DNA of 64,000 nt from the NCBI GenBank assembly GCA_964019135.1, contig OZ025258.1:6777961-6841960 (forward strand), written 5' to 3'. Positions 13,301 through 23,330 of the stretch are shown here, in pieces. Position 1 is the stretch's first letter. Each line of letters opens with the position of its first letter. The notes under the pieces were generated by a model, which was given only the letters and a program-made list of their open reading frames with translations, made no database searches and was not told the origin of the DNA. Origin of the DNA: Arenicola marina. Lineage: Eukaryota; Annelida; Polychaeta; Arenicolidae. The position numbers and the translations under genes were made by a program.

Positions 13301-14826
13301 AGTTCCCTGCCACCATTGCTGATACAGGGAATGAGTTCCCTGCCACCATTGCTGATACAGGGAATGAGTTCCCTACCACCATTGCTGATACAGGGAATGA
13401 GTTCCCTGCCACCATTGCTGATACAGGGAATGAGTTCCCTACCACCATTGCTGATACAGGGAATGAGTTCCCTACCACCATTGCTGATACAGGGAATGAG
13501 TTCCCTACCACCATTGCTGATACAGGGAATGAGTTCCCTGCCACCATTGCTGATACAGGGAATGAGTTCCCTGCCACCATTGCTGATACAGGGAATGAGT
13601 TCCCTGCCACCATTGCTGATACAGGGAATGAGTTCCCTACTACCATTGCTGATACAGGGAATGAGTTCCCTGCCACCATTGCTGATACAGGGAATGAGTT
13701 CCCTGCCACCATTGCTGATACAGGGAATGAGTTCCCTACCACCATTGCTGATACAGGGAATGAGTTCCCTACTACCATTGCTGATACAGGGAATGAGTTC
13801 CCTGCCACCATTGCTGATACAGGGAATGAGTTCCCTACCACCATTGCTGATACAGGGAATGAGTTCCCTACTACCATTGCTGATACAGGGAATGAGTTGC
13901 CTGCCACCATTGCTGATACAGGGAATGAAATGCGAGGGCTGAACTCGTTAACTTACTCGCTCCTAAAATGATGGTTAAAGGTAGCTTTCAAGTTCCCACG
14001 GTTGAATTTAAGTTTGTCACGGGTATTTTTGAAACGTTGATTCTATTTCAAATACAATATTATAAATTAACATATATCTGTGACAATGTGGTTATGGTCT
14101 TTTGATAATAACTTTTGTCATCAAAGAAATCTAGGGCCTTTAGAATATCGGTTCCCGCCACCAAAGAAATCTGGGGATTTAAGGCGTCTTGTCATCAAAG
14201 AAACCTAAAACCTTATAATAATACGTTATCTTAGTACGGTTGGGATATATGTTGCTCATCCAAAGAATAATCTTTCCAGCTGTTTCGGGAAGGCGTTTGA
14301 ACAAGCCGCGTCTACAACCAACTCTAGAATTCTGAATGATTATTTCGACACCAATAGTAAGTATGGGTCGTGGAGACCAGTGGCATGCTGTGCCTATTGT
14401 AAAAGACAAATATGTCTTACATGTGTGATACAATTCGGATCATATGCAGTGAGGCCCAAGCGCCCTGTGCATGGGTTAAACCCAACCTGTGCAATTTTTT
14501 ATGCAGGATAAAGATCTTTCTTCGCATATATTAGTGGGTACTCTTTAAAGGCATACACAGGACTAGCATCTGGTTGCCATGACAGACATCCATGTTTAAT
14601 TGGCTTGAAATGGCATCAGTTGAAGCGTTTTGTTTAGCGCACACATTATCTTTTATATCCTATCTTTTATAGTCCTATCTCTGCCAAAATATCACTCGCT
14701 CTCGGAGAAACGAACCCTTACTTATATCATGTGATTGATGTGGTCTTTGCTTGCCTTGCAGTCATCGAGTTGAAATCTGAGGACAGGAGTAAGTTTTTCG
14801 ACGCCTTGATTACCTTGCTGCAGTAA
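4352..14826 (+). CDS. CDC45: CDC45, C-terminal eight exons (partial gene)
   Basis: CDC45 is part of the CMG (CDC45-MCM2-7-GINS) replicative helicase and acts in the nucleus at origins and forks. Eight exons join with consistent phases: 4352-4450, 10521-10632, 11024-11079, 11752-11890, 12088-12171, 12390-12505, 14280-14356 and 14762-14826 (stop TAA at 14824). All introns are GT-AG. They encode 248 residues that follow the C-terminal part of animal CDC45 without a gap. Landmarks are MPLVQCQQKFVSMD, YGYRHKYSAIDVV, NQVISAGPFLYAF, EGTPDGRLF, SRILNDYFD and the terminus IELKSEDRSKFFDALITLLQ. The N-terminal part lies left of the window, beyond the 40-bp array. Three introns are filled by minisatellites (before exon 4352, at 4451-10520 and at 12506-14279). 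Identification is by recalled family sequence, not a search, but the match is extensive. No frameshift or stop is seen, so the gene is probably functional. Confidence 0.96.
4451..4860. other. Start of CDC45 intron, before the 49-bp array
   Basis: This is intron sequence after the donor GTGAGG at 4451. A short open stretch at 4629-4802 is followed by AATAAA at 4816, but it does not resemble CDC45 or any family I recognise. Nothing else is evident. Confidence 0.6.
4861..10407. repeat. 49-bp minisatellite, 113 units, in a CDC45 intron
   Basis: The 49-bp unit contains GTGTGG, CCATAGC, GTGAGTGAACG and TAATATCTG. The first GGC(C/A)ATG core is at 4863 and the last at 10400, a distance of 5537 = 113 x 49, so there is no net indel. 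Units near the left end mostly read GGCCATG and those right of about 5750 mostly GGCAATG, so the array is regionally structured. It fills most of the intron between the CDC45 exons ending at 4450 and starting at 10521. Many units carry GTGAGT or GTAAGT in the CDC45 sense direction. As 49 is 3n+1, all minus-strand frames are open for over a thousand codons by chance, so these are not genes. Confidence 0.97.
11285..11420 (+). mobile_element. tRNA-derived SINE fragment in a CDC45 intron
   Basis: An A-box-like stretch (GGCTCAGTCAGC) is followed about 40 bp later by a B-box-like GTGGGTACGAACCC and a non-tRNA tail at about 11366-11416. The tail is similar to sequence at 11981-12032 in the next intron. 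I cannot name the family, and no target duplication is obvious. Confidence 0.55.
11981..12032 (+). repeat. Second copy of the SINE tail seen at 11366-11416
   Basis: About 50 bp align with 11366-11416: GTTTCAyCCAAC, then TTGTTCC, GAGGTTTC and GCCCAATTT are shared. It has no tRNA head. It lies in the CDC45 intron 11891-12087, close to the acceptor at 12087. Confidence 0.5.
12511..13929. repeat. 33-bp minisatellite, 43 units, abutting a CDC45 splice donor
   Basis: The unit is TTCCCT(G/A)CCACC, ATTGCTGATACAGGG, AATGAG. Forty-three units fit exactly in 12511-13929 with no indels. The first unit starts at base +6 of the CDC45 donor GTAAGT (12506-12511): the donor reads GTAAGTTCCC where later units read ATGAGTTCCC. 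The only frequent variants are GCCACC, ACCACC and ACTACC. Since 33 is divisible by three, several frames on both strands are open as 11-residue repeats. In the CDC45 frame a stop (TAA, 12507-12509) follows the exon at once, so the array is intronic and not coding. Confidence 0.97.
14507..14545 (+). repeat. Small SINE-tail remnant in a CDC45 intron
   Basis: CAGGATAAAGATC followed by TTTCTTCG resembles the segment CAGGATAAAGATCCCATG, TTTCTTCG inside the SINEs at 16875 and 49482. It is short and diverged. Confidence 0.4.
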
Positions 14827-15620
14827 ATGGTGCATCAAGCGCCACCCACTGACCACAGCTCAACACACCAATGTACATCACAAGATACATTGGCGAAGAT
14901 TTCGTTGGCACGCAGGAAATTATATCCATAGGCTTCCTTAAAGCCCTGCGTTTCTTATGGTCGCTCCACCTTCCTATTTGGTTCCATAATTTTTGTTTCT
15001 GTTTGGCCCCTATGTTTTTCATTAACTTTTCACATTATGTTAATCTTCGGAGAAGACGATTTGCAAGGGAAATTGCTGTTTTAATGGCCACTGTGGTGGT
15101 TTGACTATATATCGCTATTCTTGCTCTCTGAAGTTGCAAATCTAGAACAAATGTGCGACTTCCATAGATGATTCATGTAGATTTGATTATTATATTCAGT
15201 CGTTTCCAGAGAGCATAAAACATTTTTACCGGAATATATTACGGAGGTTGTTTTCATTGAATATCAAGCAGCAAATTACCTGTAGGTCCTGTATGATTCT
15301 TTCTACACGTAACTGATCCATCTTCTCATAGCTCGCAGGCAGTCCTGTCATATTTGAATATGAGAACTTATGCCTGAGGCATTCCTTTGCATTTCAAGAC
15401 TTGCCGGACGATGTACATTGTATTTATCATTGTTTTGTATATATTATATGCTAGTACAGCATCGCTGTGAAAATTAAAAGTTATTTAGCATAGGCCACAC
15501 TCGTGTTCCTTGTGAAATGCAGCTCCTACTGCTTTCTTACGTGAAATTTAGTTTTGACTGCATTTATGTTTTAGTGTCTGCCTATTTATATCAAATAAAA
15601 TAAAATAAAGTGCCATGTGA
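14827..15620 (+). promoter_or_regulatory. Probable CDC45 3' UTR and poly(A) region
   Basis: Downstream of the CDC45 stop there is ATTAAA at 15473-15478 and a cluster AATAAAATAAAATAAA starting at 15594. Either could be the cleavage signal, giving a 3' UTR of about 0.65-0.8 kb. No other gene is seen in this stretch. Confidence 0.5.
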
Positions 15621-15838
15621 AGTTTCACGACAACAATATCTTTGTGCCTTATTTGTGCGCTTACACCCTCCGAGAAAGTCCTTTGCACAACGATGGAAAT
15701 TATTAACATATAATATTTTCATTTCGAACTCTCAACTAACAAGACCATGGTTCGGTCGAAAACGCTATTGAATAGTAAGATGTTAAGCATTATCAATATC
15801 AATATGAACACCAGGCTGAGTAATTGGCCACACCAGTT

Positions 15839-15953
15839 GCGGATCCAGGGGGGGGGATTAAACCGCCCCCACACACTCAAGCAAGGTGATGTTTAAGAGG
15901 ACAACTTCTTTCAATAACTCTTTCTGAGGAAGAACTGAAATTCCTAGATCCGC
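15839..15953. mobile_element. Short MITE-like element with GCGGATCYAGG termini
   Basis: GCGGATCCAGG at 15839-15849 is inverted as CCTAGATCCGC at 15943-15953 (10 of 11 matching). The interior is noncoding with a G run. A similar left end, GCGGATCCAGG, occurs near 56946, so this is probably a dispersed family. No clear target duplication. Confidence 0.5.
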
Positions 15954-16439
15954 CCCTGCATACAATCTGGTGTATTCCGTCCTTGAATGCCTTCGAACGC
16001 GCTGAATCTGTGTCAATACAAGGACACTTGTCGTCCTATCACAATGTGACTGAAGATGAATTGGTTCAGGAGCAGCTAACCTCTACATTATGGCAGCTGT
16101 AGGACTGTTCAGCATGTAGTGCGAACAACTGCGCATTACATAGATCTTCTGTCTGCACACGTCGCTTTCTCTCGCTTCAGGAATATGCAGGAGTCAATCG
16201 TTTTTTCGGTTTTATTATTCGATTAAAGTTCAGCCCACTTGAACATCCAAAGGGGATAGTTCACAACATGTCTTGAAAGTCGGACCCTAGGTCAACTGTC
16301 CCGCTTAGTTCTTTCTAAATATAGATCTAATTTTTATATACGCTACACAGCACCTCCATACAGGTCAATAGTCGACATCCAACAAAATATTGGAGCTGTT
16401 CGGCATGGGCAGGCATGTCGTTATATTTGGCCCTGGGTT
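15954..16439. other. Intergenic sequence, nothing recognised
   Basis: No exon, RNA gene or repeat was recognised here. Confidence 0.5.
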
Positions 16440-16520
16440 AGACACACATATGTATGTATCCATGATGTACATATGTATGTATCTATAATGTACATATTTA
16501 TGTATCTATAATGTGTGCGA
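16440..16520. repeat. Three tandem copies of an about 23-bp AT-rich unit
   Basis: ATGTATGTATCCATGATGTAC recurs three times with small changes (TCTATAATG). The sequence resembles microsatellite-derived DNA. Confidence 0.7.
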
Positions 16521-16579
16521 ATTAGAGAGGCGATTGGATTCAGGAGGTGGTCCGTCAGAAGCGGTTTTTTCAGTTAACT

Positions 16580-16850
16580 ATTATACAAATCTGGTAGGGC
16601 TGGAGAGCCGCGGGGGCCTTAACGCCTGAGAGAGCGGATATTTGTGATGAAAAAGATTTAGAGGGGATATTTAAAAAATTGCGACCGGGAGGCGGCTCTG
16701 AAAAGGTGCGTTCATAGAGCGCGTTGCCGCGAAAAAATACCCCTTCCGAGCAGGTTTTGGTAAACGCCACGACCGATCGGATTTTTATCGGTGAAAAGTG
16801 AAAACCCAGCGATGTATTAAATACCCCCCCCCCCCCCCCCCACCCCCATT
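16580..16850. repeat. Dispersed repeat ending in a long C run; relative at 39.9 kb
   Basis: GCCTGAGAGAGCGGATA through CCCCTTCCGAGCAGG aligns loosely with 39905-40100 (GCCTGAGATAGCATACA through TCCCTCCTGAGCAAA). Both copies are associated with long C or G homopolymers (about 16830-16846 here). Confidence 0.45.
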
Positions 16851-16874
16851 CCCGGGAATGAATTCCATGCTGAC

Positions 16875-17126
16875 GGGGGCCGGCGCGATAGCTCAGTGGG
16901 CTAGAGCGCTCGCATTGAGTGCTCTGGCCACCTGAGAGCGGCACGTGGATCGATGGTACGAGCCCTGCTATGGCCATGTCTCTGTGGTCGCAGGATAAAG
17001 ATCCCATGTCTTTCTTCGTAAAGAGTGGGGGGTTAACCCCGGGGACATGGCTCCACTCTTCCCTCCTTCTCGCATTGACGCGATATGACCAAAATTTTGT
17101 TAAAGCGTCCTGAATAACCAACCAAC
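16875..17126 (+). mobile_element. tRNA-derived SINE (copy 1)
   Basis: The head contains a polymerase III A box (TAGCTCAGTGGG) and a B-box variant (GGTACGAGCCC). A shared body follows (AAAGATCCCATGTCTTTC, CCCCGGGGACATGGCTCCAC, GACGCGATATGACC) and it ends in an AACCAACCAACC tail. A nearly complete second copy is at 49482-49736, which fixes both ends. The flanks CATGCTGAC (16866-16874) and CATAGTGAC (17127-17135) match at 7 of 9 positions and look like a decayed target-site duplication. The B box has one change from consensus (GGTTCGA to GGTACGA). Confidence 0.88.
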
Positions 17127-17170
17127 CATAGTGACCGCCTGGATGAGAATCTGGCTTAAAACTCTGGCTC

Positions 17171-17360
17171 TGATTCAGCGACCTCGCACTGGTGTGACCC
17201 TATAGCATGTCATCGAAACGAGGCTGTGACCTCCGTTGAGACCTCCGTTCGCCTTGTTGGCGGTACGGGTTACGACGGTCGTGTGGAGATCTTCCACAAC
17301 GGTGAATGGCGCACGGTCTGTGACAACCTCTGGGATGACACGGATGTCATGTAAATATAA
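17171..17360 (+). pseudogene. Orphan first-half SRCR exon with part of its intron
   Basis: The sequence encodes [33 protein letters not shown], the N-terminal half of a group-A SRCR domain, followed by a GTAAAT donor at 17351. It is nearly identical to the exon at 21151-21259 of the intact SRCR gene. Compared with that copy it has lost the intron end and acceptor AG just before the exon, although upstream intron sequence is still present. There is no second-half SRCR exon nearby. I infer a broken duplicate. Confidence 0.8.
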
Positions 17361-18190
17361 TGGCAACAGCAACATTAGTACATAAGCAGCGATGCAGCAA
17401 TAACTGACTGATTGCATGTATACTAACTTGTCAGTTTGTAGGGTAGGCCGGAAGAGCCTTAAATGCAATTGAATTACTTACTACATGTGACAGCATACAT
17501 TCCGACGCTCATGCCAGTTGTTCATAATTCAGCATAATCTGAGTGGTCTTATTATTCCGGATCGTTCCCAGTACAGGCTCAAAGTGACTTAAAATGTTGA
17601 AATCACTCAAAATCAATTTACATACTAACAATAAATTTGACGATGGGCCACTTAAACAAGGGTATCGCAGATGGGCTAGTAGCATTAATATATACGGTAG
17701 TTTGATTGTCAACGGTATTATTTCTGCTGATTTATTTCAATCTGTTGATACAATAATACACATTGTCTGATAACAATAAATATATATATAGGAACATCTT
17801 CTCTTTAAACATGGTAGATCCCAACTTTTTGGGTTGTCCCAACCCGACCCCTTGAACAACCCACACGGAAAAAAGAGTAAATGGTAGTTATTATTTTCCT
17901 GTTACATATCAAATACCTAGCTGGAGGCCCTGTCTTAGTGGCACAATGTACAGCAAGACCTTATCACATTCACTGATAAACTTGCCAAGTAAGTCTGTCG
18001 CCCAAATACTTGATCGCTTTGTAACCATTTTGTAAATGATGCTAAAAATCCCAAATGGTTCTTTCCATATTCAACGCTTTAATCGCCAGGTGGAAGCACA
18101 ATACATCATTCTGATTTCCGCCAGGCGTAGGAACTCTTCAATGCTTTGTAGATCACCCTGTCACGCTGTCCAATTCTAAAAGATTACTAC
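17361..18190. other. AT-rich intergenic sequence, nothing recognised
   Basis: No exon with convincing splice sites, RNA gene or known repeat was found. Confidence 0.5.
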
Positions 18191-18392
18191 CATGGATGTC
18201 CACTTTTTTACCTCCTGATTTGGTAATAGAGTGGACAGTAACGGAGTGGACATATTTTGCAAAAAAGCGTTCCCGCGCTATGAGATATATCTTGTGTGAT
18301 CACCCAAATTTGTCTTGATTAGAATTTTATGGGGTTTAACTTTCCTTTTTATTTTCCTTCAACTCTGAATCATATATAAAATGATATAATCT

Positions 18393-18439
18393 ATGGTAAC
18401 AGAGTGGACTTAACACCCCACTGTCCACTCTGTTACCAT
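18393..18439. repeat. Perfect 17-bp inverted repeat with 13-nt loop
   Basis: ATGGTAACAGAGTGGAC (18393-18409) is exactly complementary to GTCCACTCTGTTACCAT (18423-18439). Related words (TGTCCACTTTTTTACC, GGTAATAGAGTGGACA, GGAGTGGACA) lie at about 18196-18251, suggesting a degraded foldback element. Confidence 0.8.
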
Positions 18440-20014
18440 GATCGGCTTTATCAAATATATCAGCTATCCCAAGACACAAATAATGCGCTGGAGTAAACAA
18501 TCCCGCTGTATGACAACTTTATTTTAGATAAAAAAAATTATCATGCACGAACAATATTGACAAAAAGACGTAACTTATTTCATGACATGTTACTTTTATA
18601 TTAATATTGCTTAATTTGTTCGGCAATTTTCACATGGACAAATTTCGAGTCAGGCAAGTCAAATCTGGTTCCGAAATAATGTTTCTCTCTATATCTAATA
18701 CTATCCGCAATGGCGGTAACAATGTGGAAATGGCATACCTGTGGTCCAGTAAACAAGTTATATTAGAAAACGGAAGGTACATTAAAGCTGCCAGTTGTGC
18801 AGGGATGAAATCAGTATACACGTACTAACAATTTAGGCATTTTGAGATCAATATAGACACATTCCGTTGTCGTATGATCACAATGACAGAGTTAAGCGAA
18901 AAGTATTTCAAAATAACACTGGGTCAAAGTTCAAAGCGTTTCACGCCTTTGATCGCGATCGAACTCGAAAAAAAAGTTCCTCAGTAACATGACTTTTAAT
19001 GAACCAAAATCGAAGGAATTCGTCCGGTACGGCACCAGTAGCACAGCACATGCTAAACAACGGTGTATTTGAAGCCAAACTGCGAATATATCTTCGATTT
19101 GATCCATTAACATTTTCGCGTATGAAGGATAATTTCTGATTAAATTTGACGCGGGACATAGGGACTATAGTGCAAACGGAACGCCCACTGGCGGGACATC
19201 AGGTAAACTAACAGACTGTTTGCCCTGCCCATATTGTTTCCAATAATCGTTGGAACCGTCCGCTGGAGCCACACTCAAGTTCCGATGTTAATTTAAGTCC
19301 AATCAATGTCACAAGATAATCTTAGGAGATAACAATATGAGAGCACTTGCTGGATTCTAAGGGGTCTGGAAGGATCCAGTATCTAGTGACGATTGTTCGA
19401 AATGTTCAGTGTCGAATGTCGATTTTTCAAATATGCCTGTATTGCGTGTCGCCATTTACCCCTTTCAGATCCCTATTCTACACAATCATGCTTGTCAAGC
19501 TGATGAGCTCGGGTTTGAAGTACGTCAACGGCCAAATATTGCTTAGTGCCATTTATTGAAGAATAACACCACCAGGTATAGGGTAGGTTGAGATAAATTA
19601 GAGATATCTGTAAGACAGCTTGTCTGTATTATGTTGGTTGTCTGCATGACGCTGATGCAGTCACCGCAATATCCGTCCCTGGGAAAATACAATGCATCAA
19701 ACACTGATGTTCAGTGGTGGTGATTATGTAACAGGACATGTTACATGACAGGCCTAAAAACAAAACAGCTTCAAACAGGGAGAACGCGCTGGGCAAACTC
19801 CATAACGAACGCATTAAAAAAACAGTCACTAAATAAATATGGTAAATGTCCAACGCTCAGCTTTGTTGTGGTCATTTTGGACCGTAATAACGCCTATATG
19901 TTGCATTATCCTGTATATGGGCCCAACCCACCCAGCCTCACGATCGTGACGTTAAATGGGAGTGTCTATAGGCCCATCTACTACGATGTGTATCCATGAA
20001 TGCATCAGCTAAAT
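18440..20014. other. Intergenic sequence without recognised genes
   Basis: Open frames at 18607-18828 (+), 18931-19159 (-), 19347-19559 (+) and 19629-19999 (both strands) are short, overlap on both strands and show no motif or splice context I recognise. I leave them unannotated. Confidence 0.5.
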
Positions 20015-20150
20015 ATCCGGTGGGTGCGTAGCCCCCACTCCCACCCTGGTACTACTAATCCGGCAGGTGCGTAGCGCCCACTCCCACCCTGCTTCTACTA
20101 ATCCGGCGAGTGCGTAAACCCCCACTCCCACCCTGGTTCTACTAATCCGG
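20015..20150. repeat. Three tandem copies of a 43-44-bp unit
   Basis: ATCCGG, GTGCGTA, CCACTCCCACCCTG, CTACTA recurs at 20015, 20058 and 20101 and ends in a fourth ATCCGG at 20144. Confidence 0.85.
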
Positions 20151-20223
20151 CAAATTAAGTAGTCATCGTATTTCACGATTTAGCCATGACGTCCTGCTGT
20201 GTATGACCTTGGCTTACCAGTTC

Positions 20224-22538
20224 TCATTCCTCATCCTTAACGTGAGCCTTGGCCTCCAGCTTCTTCTGCTGAAGTTGCTTTTTCTGTTGACCATGCTGCT
20301 TGCCAGAATTCTCAGCATTCTTGGCGTAGCCACCTGAGTAATCAGCTTAAGATGACATGTAACATCAAAGGAGCAAAGGTGTTAATGTGAGCACTTATTT
20401 GATAGGATTTCATAATATATGAGGACTGTTCATTTCTTATTGTTGCTCAAATGGCCGTGTGACGGTCTTTTATGACATGTTCAAGGACAAGGCCAATAAA
20501 CAATGTTAGGCGCGTATCTCTGACCGGCCGGGGTACGCGTGCATTTAGATCCCCGCGCTTCCGTTAGTTACAGTCATACTTACATGGTCCAATGTCGTAG
20601 CTGCAGACCACACTGGCATCTTCACTGTGGCCACAGTTATGGTAGCCCCATCCCAGGTGCATGCAGTCAGGCAGATACCACTCATGGCCCATACAGTTCA
20701 CATCGTCCATCCAGATCTGACCAGTGCCCTGTCCGTAGGCAGCGCTTTGCAGACCGTAGCCAGAGTTGAAACCCAACTGGCGGCAAACAGCCCGATAAAT
20801 AGCGTTAATGAGTAATACGATTAAATGTCTAGTGGTGGTGTAGTTCCTTATTTCAAATATGTAGGCGCGAGCAATAGTCAAAAAGGGATTAGTATCGACT
20901 TTCTCGTTGCCCGCTGTGATAACGAAATTTAAAAAATGGCTAATATAATGAGTATTGTAAAAATAGTAACAACTTTCCTTGTGATTATTGCATTGCTATG
21001 TACAATTTGAATCCTTAACATACTTATTTACAAAACTCATCAGGTTACTGTAATTCTTAATATAGGCATAATCTTAACTTCTTTTGTCCTTTTTTGCAAT
21101 TTACGTATTAATTATATATTTACATCTGAGGTGAAGATTGTTATATTTACGTGGCGTCCGTGTCATCCCAGTAGTCGTCACAGACCGTGCCCCATTCACC
21201 GTTGTGAAAGATCTCCACACGACCGTCGTAACCCGTACCGCCAACAAGGCGAACGTCGCCTGAGGACAGAACCAAACACAGTGTATCAACGGAGGTCACA
21301 GCCTCGTGTTGATGACAAACCCTTGGATCCCACCAGCCCCGAGGTCGCTGAAGTACAGGCGGGGTCCCGTCTCATCGAGACGGTCAGTATAAAAGGGCTT
21401 TGGCGTATACAATGAAACATCCCTGAACCACCATGCACCTCTAAACTCTAATCGCCTTCGTAATTCGATACAATATTATTCATATATATCTATATGTATG
21501 GATACCACACAACACGACGACATGCCGGCCCAAGTCAAGAAATATCTGGCTGCGTGCCAGATATTTACATGAGTAGACAATTTTATAAATGAACGTGGAA
21601 TATGCAGTAAAATCCACTGGAGACTTCACTCCATTTTTCTCTCACGACATTATTTTTTCTGTAATGTAGTGTGTTTGAGTCATAAAGACGTTTTTACTTT
21701 TATTTTCAGTTCTCGCATGTATTACTTTCAACTGGACTTCCCAAAACAAGTTGGCGTATCGCTTTCCGTAAGCTGCCATATGCTGAATCATGTGCTGCCA
21801 TCTGGTGCCTTGCCGATATAAATCCATCCGTTAATTGGTTAGTTATGATTGCAAGCTAGAATCTTAGCCGCTCGCGATGGGTTTATTTGGTCCAAAGTTA
21901 ATTTACTCCGAATATCCCCCAGTCGATCGACAGGAAACACGCTATCAATCTATAACACAAAACATAACATAAGGCATAACACACGATATTTGACAGTAAT
22001 CATAAGCTCAACCTAGCTAGTCTTACCCTCGTAGCCGCAACCGTTGTTCCAGTTACTGCTTTGCCAGCTGTAGTAACTGTAGTAACCGTTGTAACTGTAG
22101 TAACCGTTGTAACTGTAGTAACCGTTGTAACTGAAGTAACCGTTGTAACTGTTACTGCCAGGGTTCACGAAGGACTGCGCAAATGAAAAACCTATTAAAA
22201 GCACATGTCGAGGAAAACTTATGGAGGAAATGACGGGACATCTGTACCATATAACGGTAGAATTCCCAAACAAAATGGCCAAAAGCTTTCAGTACTGTCA
22301 CGTGCTCATGAAGTTTTTGACGTGTGGTCAGTTGTTTTACCTAGATGAAGTTTTAGTGAGGAATATGAAGATCACTGAAACTGCGACATTGTGATCAACG
22401 TATCGTGCAAGTGTTACAACACAGCCGATCATGTAACCTACACAAATATGATGACATTCGCAATTCAAGACTGCGTTTCCCTACCGACTGTCCCTTGGCC
22501 AGAGCCAACACCGCGACGAGGAGAATCAAACGAAGCAT
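20224..22538 (-). CDS. Secreted single-domain SRCR protein, five exons
   Basis: Minus-strand exons: 22485-22538, 22027-22174, 21151-21259, 20584-20792 and 20224-20333 (209 residues). Exon 1 is a signal peptide, [18 protein letters not shown]. Exon 2 holds YNGYYS-type repeats (about residues 25-50). Exons 3-4 encode one scavenger-receptor cysteine-rich domain with six cysteines (TVCDD, AVCRQ, VNCMG, PDCMH, HNCGH, VVCSY), split over two exons as in group-A SRCR. Exon 5 is a Lys/Gln-rich tail ending [12 protein letters not shown] proteins bind ligands extracellularly, often in immunity, but the ligand is unknown here. Exon 4 ends at a strong donor, CCAT|GTAAGTATG. Reading through instead gives a stop at 20564 and a shorter protein. 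Exon 5 could start at 20345, since both acceptors keep phase. Oddity: where exon 4 should begin (20792) the preceding bases are CG, not AG, so the acceptor is mutated, non-canonical or a sequence error. Confidence 0.85.
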
Positions 22539-22652
22539 GATGACGTGAGGAGTCTTGAAGTCGTCAGCTCTCTTCTATGTCTCGTTCAGATCTCGTTTCA
22601 GGCGTCGTCCTGATCGTGAGTAATGATGGTTGACTCTGCCGCATATACACTG

Positions 22653-22659
22653 ATATATA
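22653..22659 (-). promoter_or_regulatory. Possible TATA box of the SRCR gene
   Basis: TATATAT on the minus strand lies 115 bp upstream of the SRCR start codon at 22538, which allows a short 5' UTR. The support is position and sequence only. Confidence 0.4.
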
Positions 22660-22719
22660 GCGCAAAGCGACACCAGACTATTGATACAGGTGTCAGCTGA
22701 TGTGAGTGCCCATAGTGCC

Positions 22720-23088
22720 ATCGCTACCCCCTTTGGTTTAACTCTAACTAACTAACTCTTAAACTTATATTATATGACATGAATATCGTCTGGTGTGACG
22801 TGGTGTCAGGGAATTTCTTTCACCGATATGGTAATGGGGTTCATCGAGTCGAACCATCGATTGTTCAAGCCAACTTTGAATGCCGGTGACGTACGTTATC
22901 AATTTACTTCTATTCGATTATCCCCCAATTATAGTTGATGTTTAAGTATGTCTGTAGCAAAAAAAGTAAAGAAAGAAAAAAGGTCACACAGTGCAATACA
23001 CTTGAACATTCCCGCTAAGGTTAGAAACCTTGTCACGTCATTGATGCAAACAATGCGTCCTATTGTAGGGCCCCATAGGGGCTTTTTC
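22720..23088. other. Intergenic, nothing recognised
   Basis: No gene or repeat unit was recognised. Confidence 0.5.
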
Positions 23089-23330
23089 GACACGGCGACA
23101 CGGCGATTTTTAAAATCGACAACGCGACATTGGGGTTGTCTTAGAATCGACATGCGACATAGGACTTAGCGACACGCGACATAGAACTTTTCTTAAAATC
23201 GACACGCGACATGGACCTTTTCTTAAAATCGACACGCGACATATAGACCTTTTCTTTAAATCGACACGCGACATGGACCTTTTTCTTAAAATCGACACGC
23301 GACATGGCTACCCCCCCCCCCCCCCCAGGG
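23089..23330. repeat. 30-32-bp tandem repeat followed by a C run
   Basis: ATCGACACGCGACAT with CTTTTCTTAAA recurs about seven times with a spacing of 30-32 bp. The left copies are more diverged. A C homopolymer of about 16 nt follows at 23312-23327. Confidence 0.9.

Noticed and set aside
12421..13971. EFPATIADTGN-type repeat protein
   Set aside because: It is in a different frame from the CDC45 exon it overlaps and arises from the 33-bp intronic repeat, with equally open frames on both strands.
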